Of a stretch of DNA of 64,000 nucleotides, positions 1 to 9,298 are shown one piece after another; the stretch's first letter is position 1, and every line of letters begins with the position of its first letter. The position numbers and the translations under genes were made by a program. Origin of the DNA: Zobellella taiwanensis (GTDB lineage: Bacteria > Pseudomonadota > Gammaproteobacteria > Enterobacterales > Aeromonadaceae); the NCBI RefSeq assembly GCF_003012795.1, contig NZ_PXYH01000015.1, forward strand, positions 1-64,000, given 5' to 3'. The notes under the pieces are model-generated. The model was not told the origin of the DNA, ran no database searches, and was given only the letters and a program-made list of their open reading frames with translations.

Positions 1-124
1 CGAAGGTCAAAACCGGCATCACTGTCCCCGAGTTCGGGGTAAGTTAATGGCATGAGCCGTATACGTGGCCCGTATGTACGGTTCTGTGAGAGGGATGAGG
101 CGGTAACGCCTCACCCTACTCGAT
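1..124 (+). mobile_element. 3' end of a group II intron (domains V and VI), cut by the window edge
   Basis: Positions 54-84 fold as a domain V hairpin: the lower stem GAGCCGTA pairs with TACGGTTC, carries the AGC triad and has an inner TACG/CGTA stem. Positions 96-113 form a domain VI-like hairpin, TGAGGCG, GTAA loop, CGCCTCA, followed by CCCTACTCGAT. The order and the CTACTC(G)AT-type end resemble bacterial class C group II introns, which usually insert downstream of terminator hairpins. The intron-encoded protein and 5' half lie outside the window. The domain V tip is not a GNRA loop, so the copy may be degenerate. The exact 3' boundary (about 124) is inferred. Confidence 0.75.
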
Positions 125-230
125 ATGGCCGGCCGGTCCGGCCGCCGGGGCGGTAGCGCTGGCAACCGGATGCTAAACTCTGTACAATTTCGCGCCCTGT
201 GGGCTCTGGTCAAAACGCGAGAGGCAACCG

Positions 231-1349
231 ATGAGTGAGACAAAAATAAACCTGCTGGATCTGGATCGTGACGGCATGCGCGAGTTCTTCAATGAACTGG
301 GCGAAAAACCGTTTCGTGCCGATCAGGTGATGAAATGGATCTATCACTTCGGTTGCGACGACTTCGAGCAGATGACCAATATCAACAAGGTACTGCGCGG
401 CAAACTGCAGGAGCGCGCCGAAATCCGCGCGCCCGAGATCAGCGTGGAGCAAAAGTCCAGCGACGGCACCATCAAGTGGGCCATGACGGTGGGCGATCAG
501 GAAGTCGAAACCGTCTATATCCCCGATGGTGACAGGGCCACCCTGTGTGTTTCTTCCCAGGTGGGCTGTGCCCTCGACTGCAAGTTCTGCTCTACCGCCC
601 AGCAGGGCTTCAACCGCAACCTCAAGGTGTCCGAAATCATCGGCCAGGTATGGCGGGCTGCCAGCCGGGTGGGATTCAGCAAGGACACCGGGCGCCGTCC
701 CATCACCAACGTGGTGATGATGGGCATGGGCGAGCCCCTGCTCAATCTCAGCAATGTGGTGCCGGCCATGCGGCTGATGCTGGAGGATTACGGTTTCGGC
801 CTGTCCAAGCGGCGGGTGACCCTGTCCACTTCCGGCGTGGTACCGGCGCTGGACAAACTCGGCGACATGATAGACGTGGCCCTGGCGGTCTCCCTGCACG
901 CACCCAACGACCAGCTGCGCTCCGAGATCATGCCGATCAACGACAAGTACGACATCGCCACCCTGCTGGACAGCATCCGGCGCTATATCGCCAAGTCCAA
1001 TGCCAACCAGGGCAAGGTGACCATAGAGTACGTGCTGCTCGATCACGTCAACGACGACATGCAGCACGCCCACGAACTGGCCCAGCTGTTGAAGGACCTG
1101 CCCTGCAAGATCAACCTGATCCCCTTCAACCCCTTCCCGGGCAACCCTTACGGCAAGCCGAGCAACAGCCGCATCGACCGTTTCAACAAGGTACTGATGC
1201 AGTACGGCAATACCGTGACCATCCGCAAGACCCGGGGCGACGACATCGACGCCGCCTGTGGTCAATTGGTGGGCGATGTCATCGACCGGACCAAGCGCAC
1301 CCTGAAAAAACGGATGCAGGAGCAAAGTATATCCGTCACAATGGTTTAA
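231..1349 (+). CDS. rlmN: dual-specificity 23S rRNA/tRNA adenine-C2 methyltransferase RlmN
   Basis: Radical-SAM methyltransferase that makes m2A2503 in 23S rRNA and m2A37 in some tRNAs. The CX3CX2C cluster motif CALDCKFC supplies C113, C117 and C120 for the [4Fe-4S]. C106 and C343 (in DAACGQL) match the two cysteines of the covalent methyl-transfer mechanism. The length of 372 residues is normal for the family. The ATG follows GAGAGGCAACC, a good Shine-Dalgarno. It is the first gene of the conserved rlmN-pilW-rodZ-ispG-hisS-yfgM-bamB-der block. A weak -10-like TACAAT lies at 183-188, just downstream of the intron end, so the intron may have changed the upstream context of this operon. Confidence 0.97.
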   Translation: MSETKINLLDLDRDGMREFFNELGEKPFRADQVMKWIYHFGCDDFEQMTNINKVLRGKLQERAEIRAPEISVEQKSSDGTIKWAMTVGDQEVETVYIPDGDRATLCVSSQVGCALDCKFCSTAQQGFNRNLKVSEIIGQVWRAASRVGFSKDTGRRPITNVVMMGMGEPLLNLSNVVPAMRLMLEDYGFGLSKRRVTLSTSGVVPALDKLGDMIDVALAVSLHAPNDQLRSEIMPINDKYDIATLLDSIRRYIAKSNANQGKVTIEYVLLDHVNDDMQHAHELAQLLKDLPCKINLIPFNPFPGNPYGKPSNSRIDRFNKVLMQYGNTVTIRKTRGDDIDAACGQLVGDVIDRTKRTLKKRMQEQSISVTMV

Positions 1350-1365
1350 GGATCAACCCATTGGC

Positions 1366-2154
1366 GTGAAAGGAATGCAAAAGCGCGTATTGTTGCCGGC
1401 GGCCCTGCTGCTGGGATTGCTGGGGGGATGCGTCAGTGAAACCGTTCACCTGACAGAAGGGCGCCAGTCGCGTGACGTGGTGTTCTCTCCCTCCCAGGCA
1501 GCCATGACCCGGATGAACCTGGGGCTGGAATACCTGCGCCGGGGAGACGCCGAGCAGGCCAAGTTCAACCTGGACCGTGCCCTGTCCCAGGATCCGCGCA
1601 ATCCGGACGTGCACCTGGCGCAGGCTTATTTCTACCAGTCGGTCTCCGAGTTTGACAAGGCCGAACAGAGCTACCGCCAGGTATTGAAGTTGGCTCCCCG
1701 ACACGGGGACGGACTCAACAATTACGGGGCTTTTCTCTGTGGCAGGGAACGTTTCGATGAAGCCGATGTCATGTTTAGGAAGGCGGTGGCGGTGCCTGGC
1801 TATGTCCAGGTGGCCGACACCTATGAAAATGCCGCCCTCTGCGCCATCGGTAACGGGCAGCCCGGTGCAGCCCTCGATTATTTCCGCCGGGCACTGGAAT
1901 ACAGCCCGGCCAAACCGCGCGCCCTGCTTGGCAGCGCCGAGCTGCTGGCGGAGCAGGGGGATAACGCCGCCGCTCTCGTTTTCCTTGACCGTTACCGGCA
2001 AGAACATTTACCCAGCCCCCAGAGTTTATGGCTGACAGTGCGCACTGCACAGGCACAGGGACAAGTGGCGAAAGCCCAGCAGGCCGGTGCCGAGCTGGTG
2101 CGTTTATTTCCGGATTCAGAACAGGCCAGGCGATTCCTGACAAATGACTACTAA
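1366..2154 (+). CDS. pilW: type IV pilus biogenesis/stability lipoprotein PilW (PilF), TPR protein
   Basis: Outer-membrane lipoprotein that helps assemble or stabilise the PilQ secretin of type IV pili. The N-terminus has a lipoprotein signal with lipobox LGGC (Cys22 counted from the GTG start). The rest, about residues 45-255, is tetratricopeptide repeats (for example the block starting AAMTRMNLGLEYLRRGDAEQ). Two starts are possible: GTG at 1366 with AAGGA 12 bases upstream, or ATG at 1375 preceded too closely by AAAGGA. It overlaps rodZ by 11 bases, which suggests translational coupling. The position between rlmN and rodZ is the standard one in gammaproteobacteria. Confidence 0.9.
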   Translation: MKGMQKRVLLPAALLLGLLGGCVSETVHLTEGRQSRDVVFSPSQAAMTRMNLGLEYLRRGDAEQAKFNLDRALSQDPRNPDVHLAQAYFYQSVSEFDKAEQSYRQVLKLAPRHGDGLNNYGAFLCGRERFDEADVMFRKAVAVPGYVQVADTYENAALCAIGNGQPGAALDYFRRALEYSPAKPRALLGSAELLAEQGDNAAALVFLDRYRQEHLPSPQSLWLTVRTAQAQGQVAKAQQAGAELVRLFPDSEQARRFLTNDY

Positions 2155-3133
2155 CGAACAGCAACAGCAGCCCCAGGCTGACACCACGGTGCCCGTTACG
2201 GCAGGACCCGGCGCCATGTTGCGCCAGGCGCGGGAGGCCAGGGGGTGGAGCCAGGCGGAAGTGGCCCGCCGGCTCAACCTGCGACTGGCGGTCATCGAGT
2301 CCATCGACGACGATCATTACAAGGCGGGGGTGGCGCTCACTTTCCTGCGGGGCTATGTCAAGGCCTACGCCAAGGTCGTGGGTGTGAACGAGCAACAGGC
2401 CCTGGCCGCCTTCGACGGCATGAGCGGCATCGAACAGGTGCGTAGCGCTGCCGCCACCTCCATGCAGAGCTTTTCCCGCAAGACTCGCCAGCAGGCCAAC
2501 GACAAATGGCTCAAGCGCATCAGCTGGCTGGTGCTGCTGGGGCTGGTCGGCTCCCTGGTGTTCTGGTGGTGGCAGGACAGCGGTGCCAGCTACGTAGAGC
2601 GGACCCTGGAACCGGTGATCTCGCAGCAGGACGCGGTTCCCACGCCGCCGGCCGAGGTACAGGCAGAGACGGCACCTGCGCCGCTGATGGTGCCGTCCGA
2701 GCCGGTCGAGATGCCGGCCGAACCCCTCTCCCAGGCGTCCGCCGAGCCTGGCGTCACCGCTACGCCGGTCGCGGATGAGCAGCCGGAGGCCGTCTCCGCC
2801 GCCGAGCCGGTTTCCGAGGTCGCCGCCGAGCCGGCGCAGGCGGTAGTCGACGCCGACAGTGCCGCCGCCAGCCCGGTGCCGGCGGCCGATCCCCGTCGCC
2901 TGGTGCTGAGCTTCAGCGCCGACTGCTGGATCCAAATCACCGATGCCGAAGGCCGGGTGCTGTCGGAAGGGGTCAAAACCTCCCGAGACAACCTGGTGCT
3001 CGAAGGTGAACCGCCATTCCGGCTGGTACTGGGCGCACCCCGGGCGGCCAGCGTGGAATACCTCGGCCAGCCGGTGGACCTGTCATCCTTCAGCGCCGGC
3101 CGGGTGGCCCGCCTGACCGTTCCGCAATCCTGA
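2144..3133 (+). CDS. rodZ: cytoskeletal cell-shape protein RodZ
   Basis: Bitopic inner-membrane protein that links MreB filaments to the elongasome and maintains rod shape. An Xre-type helix-turn-helix domain (about residues 23-90, [19 protein letters not shown]) is cytoplasmic. One transmembrane helix follows at about 126-144, then a long low-complexity Pro/Ala/Val/Glu linker (about 155-245) and a C-terminal beta domain (DUF4115 type, about 250-325) in the periplasm. Length of 329 residues and the ispG neighbourhood agree with RodZ. The start overlaps the end of pilW. Confidence 0.93.
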   Translation: MTTNEQQQQPQADTTVPVTAGPGAMLRQAREARGWSQAEVARRLNLRLAVIESIDDDHYKAGVALTFLRGYVKAYAKVVGVNEQQALAAFDGMSGIEQVRSAAATSMQSFSRKTRQQANDKWLKRISWLVLLGLVGSLVFWWWQDSGASYVERTLEPVISQQDAVPTPPAEVQAETAPAPLMVPSEPVEMPAEPLSQASAEPGVTATPVADEQPEAVSAAEPVSEVAAEPAQAVVDADSAAASPVPAADPRRLVLSFSADCWIQITDAEGRVLSEGVKTSRDNLVLEGEPPFRLVLGAPRAASVEYLGQPVDLSSFSAGRVARLTVPQS

Positions 3134-3137
3134 CGCA

Positions 3138-4274
3138 ATGAATCAAGAGCAAACCATGTCCCAACACGAATCTCCCATTATTCGCCGCAAGTCCAAGCAA
3201 ATTCGTGTCGGCTCCGTGCTGGTGGGGGGGGATGCCCCCATCAGCGTGCAGACCATGACCAACACCCTGACCACGGACGTGGCAGCCACCCTGGCCCAGA
3301 TCCGGGCGGTGGAGAAGGCCGGTGCCGACATAGTGCGGATCTCGGTGCCCACCATGGAAGCGGCGGAAGCCTTCAGGGCCATTCGTGCCGGCACCACCAT
3401 GCCGCTGGTGGCGGACATCCATTTCGATTACCGCATTGCCCTGCAGGTGGCCGAATACGGCGCCGATTGCCTGCGCATCAACCCGGGTAACATCGGCCGG
3501 GAAGACCGTGTGCGGGCGGTAGTAGACTGCGCCCGGGACAAGGGCATTCCCATCCGTATCGGGGTCAACGGCGGCTCATTGGAGCGTGAGCTGCAGGAAA
3601 AATACGGTGAGCCCACGCCGGCGGCGCTGGTGGAATCGGCCCTGCGCCACGTGGATATTCTCGACAAGCTCAATTTCGATCAGTTCAAGGTGAGCGTGAA
3701 GGCGTCCGACGTCTTCCTGGCGGTGGGCGCCTACCGGGAGCTGGCCCGCCAGATTGAGCAGCCCCTGCACCTGGGCATTACCGAGGCCGGCGGCTTTCGC
3801 AGCGGCGCGGTAAAGTCCGCCATCGGTCTGGGCATGCTGCTGGCCGAGGGCATCGGCGACACCCTGCGCATTTCCCTGGCCGCCGATCCGGTGGAAGAGG
3901 TCAAGGTCGGTTTCGACATTCTCAAGTCCCTGCGCATTCGTGCCCGGGGCATCAATTTTATCGCCTGCCCGTCCTGCTCCCGTCAGGAGTTCGATGTCAT
4001 CGGCACCGTCAATGCCCTGGAAAGCCGGCTGGAAGACATCGTCACCCCGATGGACGTCTCCATTATCGGCTGCGTGGTCAATGGGCCCGGCGAGGCCCTG
4101 ATCTCCGACCTGGGGCTGGCCGGTGCCCAGCGCAAGAGCGCCTTCTACGAGAATGGCGAGCGGGTCGACCGGCTCGACAACACCGCCCTGGTGGATGCCC
4201 TGGAAGCGCGCATTCGCGCCAAGGTGGCCCGGCTGGATCCCGCCGCCCGCATCCCGGTACAGGACCGGGACTGA
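3138..4274 (+). CDS. ispG: 4-hydroxy-3-methylbut-2-enyl diphosphate synthase (flavodoxin), IspG
   Basis: Penultimate enzyme of the MEP isoprenoid pathway; it reduces 2-C-methyl-D-erythritol 2,4-cyclodiphosphate to HMBPP using a [4Fe-4S] cluster. The N-terminal TIM barrel covers about residues 15-255. The C-terminal cluster domain has C277, C280 (CPSC), C312 and E319 (CVVNGPGE), the expected ligands. A second in-frame ATG at 3174 (MSQHES) is closer to the usual N-terminus, so the first six residues are uncertain. It starts 4 bases after rodZ within the same operon. Confidence 0.97.
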   Translation: MNQEQTMSQHESPIIRRKSKQIRVGSVLVGGDAPISVQTMTNTLTTDVAATLAQIRAVEKAGADIVRISVPTMEAAEAFRAIRAGTTMPLVADIHFDYRIALQVAEYGADCLRINPGNIGREDRVRAVVDCARDKGIPIRIGVNGGSLERELQEKYGEPTPAALVESALRHVDILDKLNFDQFKVSVKASDVFLAVGAYRELARQIEQPLHLGITEAGGFRSGAVKSAIGLGMLLAEGIGDTLRISLAADPVEEVKVGFDILKSLRIRARGINFIACPSCSRQEFDVIGTVNALESRLEDIVTPMDVSIIGCVVNGPGEALISDLGLAGAQRKSAFYENGERVDRLDNTALVDALEARIRAKVARLDPAARIPVQDRD

Positions 4275-4312
4275 GTCCGATTTTCCCATTGCCCAAACAC
4301 AGAGACTTTTTC

Positions 4313-5590
4313 GTGGCCAAACCAATTCAAGCAATTCGTGGCATGAACGACTGCCTGCCGGAACAAACCCCGGCCTGGCAACAGGCAGAGGCGGTGCTTC
4401 GCCAGTTAATGAGCAGCTACGGATACAGTGAAATCCGCATGCCGGTGATGGAAGTGACCGGCCTGTTCAAGCGCGCCATCGGCGAGGTGACCGATGTGGT
4501 CGAGAAGGAAATGTACACCTTCGACGATCGCAACGGCGACAGCCTGACCCTGAGGCCGGAAGGCACCGCCGGCTGCGTGCGTGCCGGCATTGAGCACGGC
4601 CTGCTGTACAACCAGGAAAGGCGCATGTGGTACCTGGGTCCCATGTTCCGCTACGAGCGGCCGCAAAAGGGCCGTTACCGCCAGTTTCACCAGTTCGGGG
4701 TCGAGGTGTTTGGCCTCAATGGCCCGGATATCGACGCCGAGCTCATCATGCTCACCGCCCGCCTGTGGAAGGTGCTGGGCGTGGCCGAGCACCTTACCCT
4801 GCAGCTCAACAGCCTGGGGCAGCCGGAAGAGCGGGCGCAATACCGCCAGGCGCTGGTCGCTTTTCTGCAGCAGCATGAAGACCGTCTCGACGATGACAGC
4901 CGCCGGCGCATGCACAGCAACCCGCTGCGGGTGCTCGACAGCAAGGATGCGGGGGTACAGGCCCTGCTGGCGGATGCGCCGGTGTTGTCCGATTACTTCG
5001 GCGCAGACACCCAGGCCCACTTTGAGCGGCTCAAGTCCCTGCTGACTGCCGCCGGCATCCGCTTCGAACTCAATCCGCGTCTGGTGCGCGGCCTGGATTA
5101 CTACAACCTCACGGTATTCGAGTGGATCACCGACAGCCTGGGGGCGCAGGGCACCGTCTGCGGCGGCGGCCGCTACGATGGCCTGGTCGAGCAGCTGGGT
5201 GGCCAGGCCACCCCGGCGGTGGGTTTTGCCATGGGCATGGAGCGCCTGGTATTGCTGCTGGATACCCTGGGCCTGGTGGAGCCGCAACCGGCCCTGGCCG
5301 AGGTTTATGTAGCGGCGATGGGCGAGGGTGCGACGGTGGCGGGTTTTGCCCTGGCCGAACGGCTGCGCGATCAGTTGCCGGCCCTGCGGGTGATGAGCCA
5401 CTGCGGCGGCGGCAATTTCAAAAAGCAACTCAAGCGCGCCGACAAGAGCGGGGCGGCCATCGCCCTCATTCTGGGGGAAGAGGAAATTGCCCGTGGTGAG
5501 GTAACGGTGAAGTATTTGCGCGGCCAGGGGGAACAGCGGACCCTGGCTCAGGACGAACTGATCGAACAGCTCAAGCAAGAGGGGATCTGA
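4313..5590 (+). CDS. hisS: histidine--tRNA ligase
   Basis: Class II aminoacyl-tRNA synthetase that charges tRNA-His. Motif 2 ([15 protein letters not shown]) and the histidine-A signature ([15 protein letters not shown]) are intact, and the C-terminal anticodon-binding domain follows (about residues 325-425). The chosen start is GTG at 4313, giving [16 protein letters not shown] as in other HisS and 425 residues (family about 424). AGAGA lies 7 bases upstream. A longer frame opens with TTG at 4289 but adds a non-homologous extension. The stop directly abuts the start of yfgM. Confidence 0.96.
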   Translation: MAKPIQAIRGMNDCLPEQTPAWQQAEAVLRQLMSSYGYSEIRMPVMEVTGLFKRAIGEVTDVVEKEMYTFDDRNGDSLTLRPEGTAGCVRAGIEHGLLYNQERRMWYLGPMFRYERPQKGRYRQFHQFGVEVFGLNGPDIDAELIMLTARLWKVLGVAEHLTLQLNSLGQPEERAQYRQALVAFLQQHEDRLDDDSRRRMHSNPLRVLDSKDAGVQALLADAPVLSDYFGADTQAHFERLKSLLTAAGIRFELNPRLVRGLDYYNLTVFEWITDSLGAQGTVCGGGRYDGLVEQLGGQATPAVGFAMGMERLVLLLDTLGLVEPQPALAEVYVAAMGEGATVAGFALAERLRDQLPALRVMSHCGGGNFKKQLKRADKSGAAIALILGEEEIARGEVTVKYLRGQGEQRTLAQDELIEQLKQEGI

Positions 5591-6238
5591 GTGGACATTT
5601 ACAGCACTGAAGAACAGCAACTGGATGCCCTGAAACGGTGGTGGAAAGAATACGGCAAGGCCATCATCCTGGGCTCGGTCATCGGTCTGGGCGGTCTGTT
5701 CGGCTGGCGTTATTACCAGAGCCATCAGTTGGAAACCCGCGCCGCCGGCGCCGAGGCCTTCGAGCAGGTCAGCCAGCGGCTGGCCAGCGAGGGCAGCGCG
5801 GCATTCGAGGCCACCGCCACCTTTGTGCGCGACAACCAGGGCAACAGCTACGGCGGGCTGGCAGCCCTGTTGCTGGCGGCCCAGGCGGTGGAAGCCGGCA
5901 ACCTGGCACTGGCCCGCGAGCAGCTGGAGCTGGCCCTGGCCGGCACTGAGGATGCAGCCCTGGCCAATACCGTCCGTCTGCGCCTGGCCCGGGTACTGCT
6001 GGCACAGGAGCAATTCGATGCCGCCCAGGAGCGGCTCAATCAGGTGGAAGGCGAAGCCTTCGCCGCCCTGCGCAGTGAAGTTCAGGGAGACCTCTACCTG
6101 GCCCGCGGCCAGCTCGACGCCGCCCGTGAAGCCTATGGGGCGGCGCGCGATGCCGGCGGCCTGAACGGTAATCCCGGGCTGCAGCTCAAGCTCGATCACC
6201 TGGCGGTTTCCGCCGAACTCGTGGACGAGGAGGCATAA
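5591..6238 (+). CDS. yfgM: YfgM, ancillary SecYEG translocon subunit (TPR-like)
   Basis: Single-span inner-membrane protein with a periplasmic TPR-like domain; in E. coli it associates with PpiD and SecYEG and helps hand over exported proteins. A cytoplasmic stretch (MDIYSTEEQQLDALKRWWKE) is followed by one transmembrane helix (about residues 22-40). A helical repeat region then runs to the end at residue 215. GTG is the start, immediately after the hisS stop. The stop overlaps the bamB start (TAATG). The place between hisS and bamB is conserved in gammaproteobacteria. Confidence 0.92.
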   Translation: MDIYSTEEQQLDALKRWWKEYGKAIILGSVIGLGGLFGWRYYQSHQLETRAAGAEAFEQVSQRLASEGSAAFEATATFVRDNQGNSYGGLAALLLAAQAVEAGNLALAREQLELALAGTEDAALANTVRLRLARVLLAQEQFDAAQERLNQVEGEAFAALRSEVQGDLYLARGQLDAAREAYGAARDAGGLNGNPGLQLKLDHLAVSAELVDEEA

Positions 6239-7407
6239 TGACCCCATTAACCCGCATTCTGCCCCTGCTGCTGGGGCTTGGCCTGGCCGCCTGCTCGAGC
6301 CAGGAGCCGGTGGCTCCCGCCAACCCCCTGCCCGAGATAGACAATGCCTTTGAGACCCGGGTGCTCTGGTCTGCCTCGGTTGGCGACGGCGTCGGCAGCT
6401 ACTACTCCCAGCTGCGCCCCGCAGTCGATGGCGCCCGTCTGTTCGCCGCTTCCCGCGACGGGGTGCTGGCGGCCTATGACCGGGCAAGCGGCGAGCGCCT
6501 GTGGCGGACCCGGCTGGACAAGCTCGAGATCAACGAAAACCAGCGCAGCCCCCGCATTTCCGGCGGCCTGACCGCCGCTTACGGCAATCTCTATTTCGGC
6601 TCCGAGAACGGCATCGTCTACGCCGTGTCCCAGGCCGACGGCGAACTGTTGTGGACCCGGGACGTACCCGGCGAGGTGTTGGCCGCGCCGGCGGTGGACG
6701 AAGGCAAGGTGGTGGTGCACACCAGCGCCGGCAACCTGGTGGCGCTCGACTCCACCAGTGGCGAACAGCAGTGGCTGCTGCGCAACGAGCAGCCCAGCCT
6801 GACCCTGCGTAGCATGTCCACTCCGGTTACCGCCGGCGGCGCCGTGCTCTATGGCCGGGCGGACGGTCGTTTGGGGATAGCCCTGCTGGCCAACGGCCAG
6901 CCGGTGCGCGATACCCGTATCGCCAGTCCCCGCGGCGCCACCGAGCTGGAGCGGATGGTGGACGTGGCGGCCCGGCCGGTGATTCTGGGCGATATCCTGT
7001 TTGCTATCGCCTATAATGGCCAGCTGACCGCGCATCAGCTGATTTCCGGCCAGGAACTGTGGAAGCGCCAGTACCAGGGTTCGCGTGATCTGAGCACCGA
7101 CGGTCGGCTGCTTTATATCAGCGACAGCCGCGGCCATTTGTTCGCGGTGGAGGCCCGCAGCGGCAGCGAAGTGTGGTCCAACACCGAGCTGGAAAACCGC
7201 CGGTTGACCGCACCCGCCGTGTTCGGCGACTACCTGGTGGTGGGCGATGGCGAAGGCTACCTCTACTGGCTCGATCGCCAGAGTGGCGAGATACGCTCAT
7301 TGCAGCGCATCGACAGCGCCGGCCTGTATGCCGCGCCCCTGGCGGCCGGCGACACCCTATACGTGCAAAGCCGCAGCGGCGATCTGGTGGCCATCGGCCA
7401 GCCTTGA
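6238..7407 (+). CDS. bamB: outer membrane protein assembly factor BamB (lipoprotein)
   Basis: Lipoprotein of the BAM complex, an eight-bladed beta-propeller that binds BamA and aids insertion of outer-membrane proteins. The signal peptide ends in lipobox LAAC with Cys19. The following 370 residues contain repeated PQQ-like blades (for example the segments YDRASGERLWRTRL and VSQADGELLWTRDV). Length of 389 residues is typical. It is translationally coupled to yfgM by the TAATG overlap. A hairpin with a T-rich tail follows before der. Confidence 0.96.
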   Translation: MTPLTRILPLLLGLGLAACSSQEPVAPANPLPEIDNAFETRVLWSASVGDGVGSYYSQLRPAVDGARLFAASRDGVLAAYDRASGERLWRTRLDKLEINENQRSPRISGGLTAAYGNLYFGSENGIVYAVSQADGELLWTRDVPGEVLAAPAVDEGKVVVHTSAGNLVALDSTSGEQQWLLRNEQPSLTLRSMSTPVTAGGAVLYGRADGRLGIALLANGQPVRDTRIASPRGATELERMVDVAARPVILGDILFAIAYNGQLTAHQLISGQELWKRQYQGSRDLSTDGRLLYISDSRGHLFAVEARSGSEVWSNTELENRRLTAPAVFGDYLVVGDGEGYLYWLDRQSGEIRSLQRIDSAGLYAAPLAAGDTLYVQSRSGDLVAIGQP

Positions 7408-7418
7408 TCCCGGCGTGG

Positions 7419-7468
7419 ATAACGGCACCACCGGCTCCTGATCCCGCGTCAGGGGCCGTTATTGTTTT
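7419..7468 (+). terminator. intrinsic terminator or attenuator between bamB and der
   Basis: ATAACGGC (7419-7426) pairs with GCCGTTAT (7455-7462) around a GC-rich loop, followed by TGTTTT. It lies only about 20 bases before der, so it may end bamB transcripts or reduce read-through into der. Confidence 0.6.
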
Positions 7469-7483
7469 CTGGAGAAGCGAAGT

Positions 7484-8983
7484 ATGATGCCAGTAGTGGC
7501 CCTGGTAGGCCGCCCCAACGTGGGCAAATCCACCCTTTTCAACCGACTGACCCGGACCCGGGATGCCCTGGTGGCGGACTTTCCCGGCCTGACCCGGGAC
7601 CGCAAATACGGCCAGGCCAAGGTGGGCGAGCTGGAATTTATCGTGGTCGACACCGGTGGTATCGACGGGACCGAGGAAGGTATTGAGCTTAAGATGGCCG
7701 AACAGTCCCTGGCCGCCATCGACGAGGCGGACGTGGTGCTGTTTATGGTGGATGCCCGGGCCGGCCTGACCGTGGCGGACGAAGCCATCGCCAACCACCT
7801 GCGCCGCTGTCAGAAGAAGACCCTGCTGGTGGCCAACAAGACCGACGGCATCGACGCCGACTCGGCGGTAAGCGAGTTCTACCTGCTGGGCCTGGGGGAC
7901 ATTTACCAGATCGCCGCCGCCCACGGCCGCGGCGTGCTGAGCCTGCTGGAAACCGCCCTGGCGCCCCAGCTGGAAGCCCTGGCGGCGGAACGGGAAGCGG
8001 TGGAGGCCGAGGAGGATGACGGCGAGGAGCTGGAGTTCGACGAGCAGGATCTGGCCGAGGCGATGGAAGCCCTTGACGAGCTGGAGGAGGAAGAAGCCAC
8101 CCCCTTCGAGGATTTGCCGATCAAGCTGGCCATTGTCGGCCGCCCCAATGTGGGCAAGTCCACCCTTACCAACCGCATCCTCGGCGAGGAGCGGGTGGTG
8201 GTATACGACATGCCCGGCACCACCCGGGACTCGGTCTATATCCCCATGCAGCGGGACGAGCGGGACTTTATCCTGATCGATACCGCCGGGGTGCGCCGGC
8301 GCGGCAAGGTCCATGAGACGGTAGAAAAATTTTCGGTGATCAAGACCCTGCAGGCCATCGAGGACGCCAATGTGGTACTGCTGGTACTGGATGCCCGGGA
8401 AGGCATTTCCGATCAGGATCTCAGCCTGCTCGGCTTCGTGCTCAACGCCGGGCGCAGCATAGTGCTGGCGGTCAACAAGTGGGACGGCCTCAGCCAGGAT
8501 GTGAAGGACGACATCAAGCGCGAGCTGGACCGGCGCTTAGGGTTTATCGACTTCGCCCGCCTGCATTTTATTTCGGCCCTGCACGGCAGCGGCGTGGGCA
8601 ACCTGTTCGGCTCTGTGGTCGAGGCCTACGAGTCCGCCACCCGCCGGGTGAACACCTCCATGCTGACACGCATCATGCAGATGGCCCAGGACGACCATCA
8701 GCCGCCCCTGGTGCGCGGCCGCCGGGTCAAGCTCAAGTACGCCCACGCCGGTGGCTACAACCCGCCGCGCATCATAGTGCACGGCAACCAGGTCAAGGAT
8801 CTGCCGGACTCCTACAAACGCTATCTTATCAACTACTTCCGCCGCTCCCTGCAGATCATGGGCACGCCCATCCGGGTGGAGTTCCAGGAAGGGGACAACC
8901 CCTACGCCGGCCTCAAGAACAAGCTGACGGCAACCCAGTTGCGCAAGCGCAAGCGATTGATGAAGTTCATCAAGAAAAAATGA
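7484..8983 (+). CDS. der: ribosome-assembly GTPase Der (EngA)
   Basis: Essential GTPase with two tandem G domains and a KH-like C-terminal domain; it acts in 50S subunit maturation. Walker A GRPNVGKS occurs at residues 9-16 and again at 219-226; NKTD and NKWD base-recognition motifs are present. A very acidic linker (about residues 165-205) joins the two G domains. The lysine/arginine-rich C-terminus is typical. Length is 499 residues. The ATG follows TCTGGAGAAGCGAAGT with a GGAG Shine-Dalgarno. Confidence 0.97.
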   Translation: MMPVVALVGRPNVGKSTLFNRLTRTRDALVADFPGLTRDRKYGQAKVGELEFIVVDTGGIDGTEEGIELKMAEQSLAAIDEADVVLFMVDARAGLTVADEAIANHLRRCQKKTLLVANKTDGIDADSAVSEFYLLGLGDIYQIAAAHGRGVLSLLETALAPQLEALAAEREAVEAEEDDGEELEFDEQDLAEAMEALDELEEEEATPFEDLPIKLAIVGRPNVGKSTLTNRILGEERVVVYDMPGTTRDSVYIPMQRDERDFILIDTAGVRRRGKVHETVEKFSVIKTLQAIEDANVVLLVLDAREGISDQDLSLLGFVLNAGRSIVLAVNKWDGLSQDVKDDIKRELDRRLGFIDFARLHFISALHGSGVGNLFGSVVEAYESATRRVNTSMLTRIMQMAQDDHQPPLVRGRRVKLKYAHAGGYNPPRIIVHGNQVKDLPDSYKRYLINYFRRSLQIMGTPIRVEFQEGDNPYAGLKNKLTATQLRKRKRLMKFIKKK

Positions 8984-8989
8984 TACCCA

Positions 8990-9016
8990 AACGCCGGCAG
9001 TGCCGGCGTTTTCTTT
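8990..9016 (+). terminator. intrinsic terminator after der
   Basis: AACGCCGGCA (8990-8999) pairs with TGCCGGCGTT (9001-9010) and runs into TTCTTT. It starts 7 bases after the der stop codon. Confidence 0.8.
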
Positions 9017-9059
9017 GATGGCAAGGACTGAGCATGGAAGCCGCCAGGGTCCCCGGCGG

Positions 9060-9203
9060 TTATTCGGTGGTGGGCTGGGTCAGAAAATAGGCGCTGTTGC
9101 GGCGCAAAATCTTGCGCCGCAGATCCTGCATCATGATTTTGCGGCGCGGCGACCAGCCGGCCGGCTTGCGCTGTCGCAGCAAGGCGCGTCTGCGTTTCAA
9201 CAT
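9060..9203 (-). CDS. hypothetical small, strongly basic protein (47 aa)
   Basis: I do not recognise this protein. From ATG at 9203 it encodes 47 residues beginning MLKRRRALLRQRKPAGWSPR, with about a third Arg/Lys and an uncharged tail (NSAYFLTQPTTE). The start is supported by AAGGGGA about 7 bases upstream on the minus strand. The frame continues upstream to 9293, but that part is not basic and has no clear ribosome binding site. It lies alone between the der terminator and the mltF stop. It could be a small nucleic-acid or ribosome-associated protein, or a chance ORF; conservation would decide. Confidence 0.5.
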   Translation of the reverse strand: MLKRRRALLRQRKPAGWSPRRKIMMQDLRRKILRRNSAYFLTQPTTE

Positions 9204-9298
9204 GGTGGATTCCCCTTCACAAAACTCGTTCGGCAACACGATGTTGCATTGCTTCAGGTAATAACAGTTTGCCCTGCGCGAGTAAAGTGACATTGCGG

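Noticed and set aside
4406-6487. 693-codon minus-strand frame across hisS-yfgM-bamB
   Set aside because: Shadow of three well-recognised genes; low-complexity translation with no domain.
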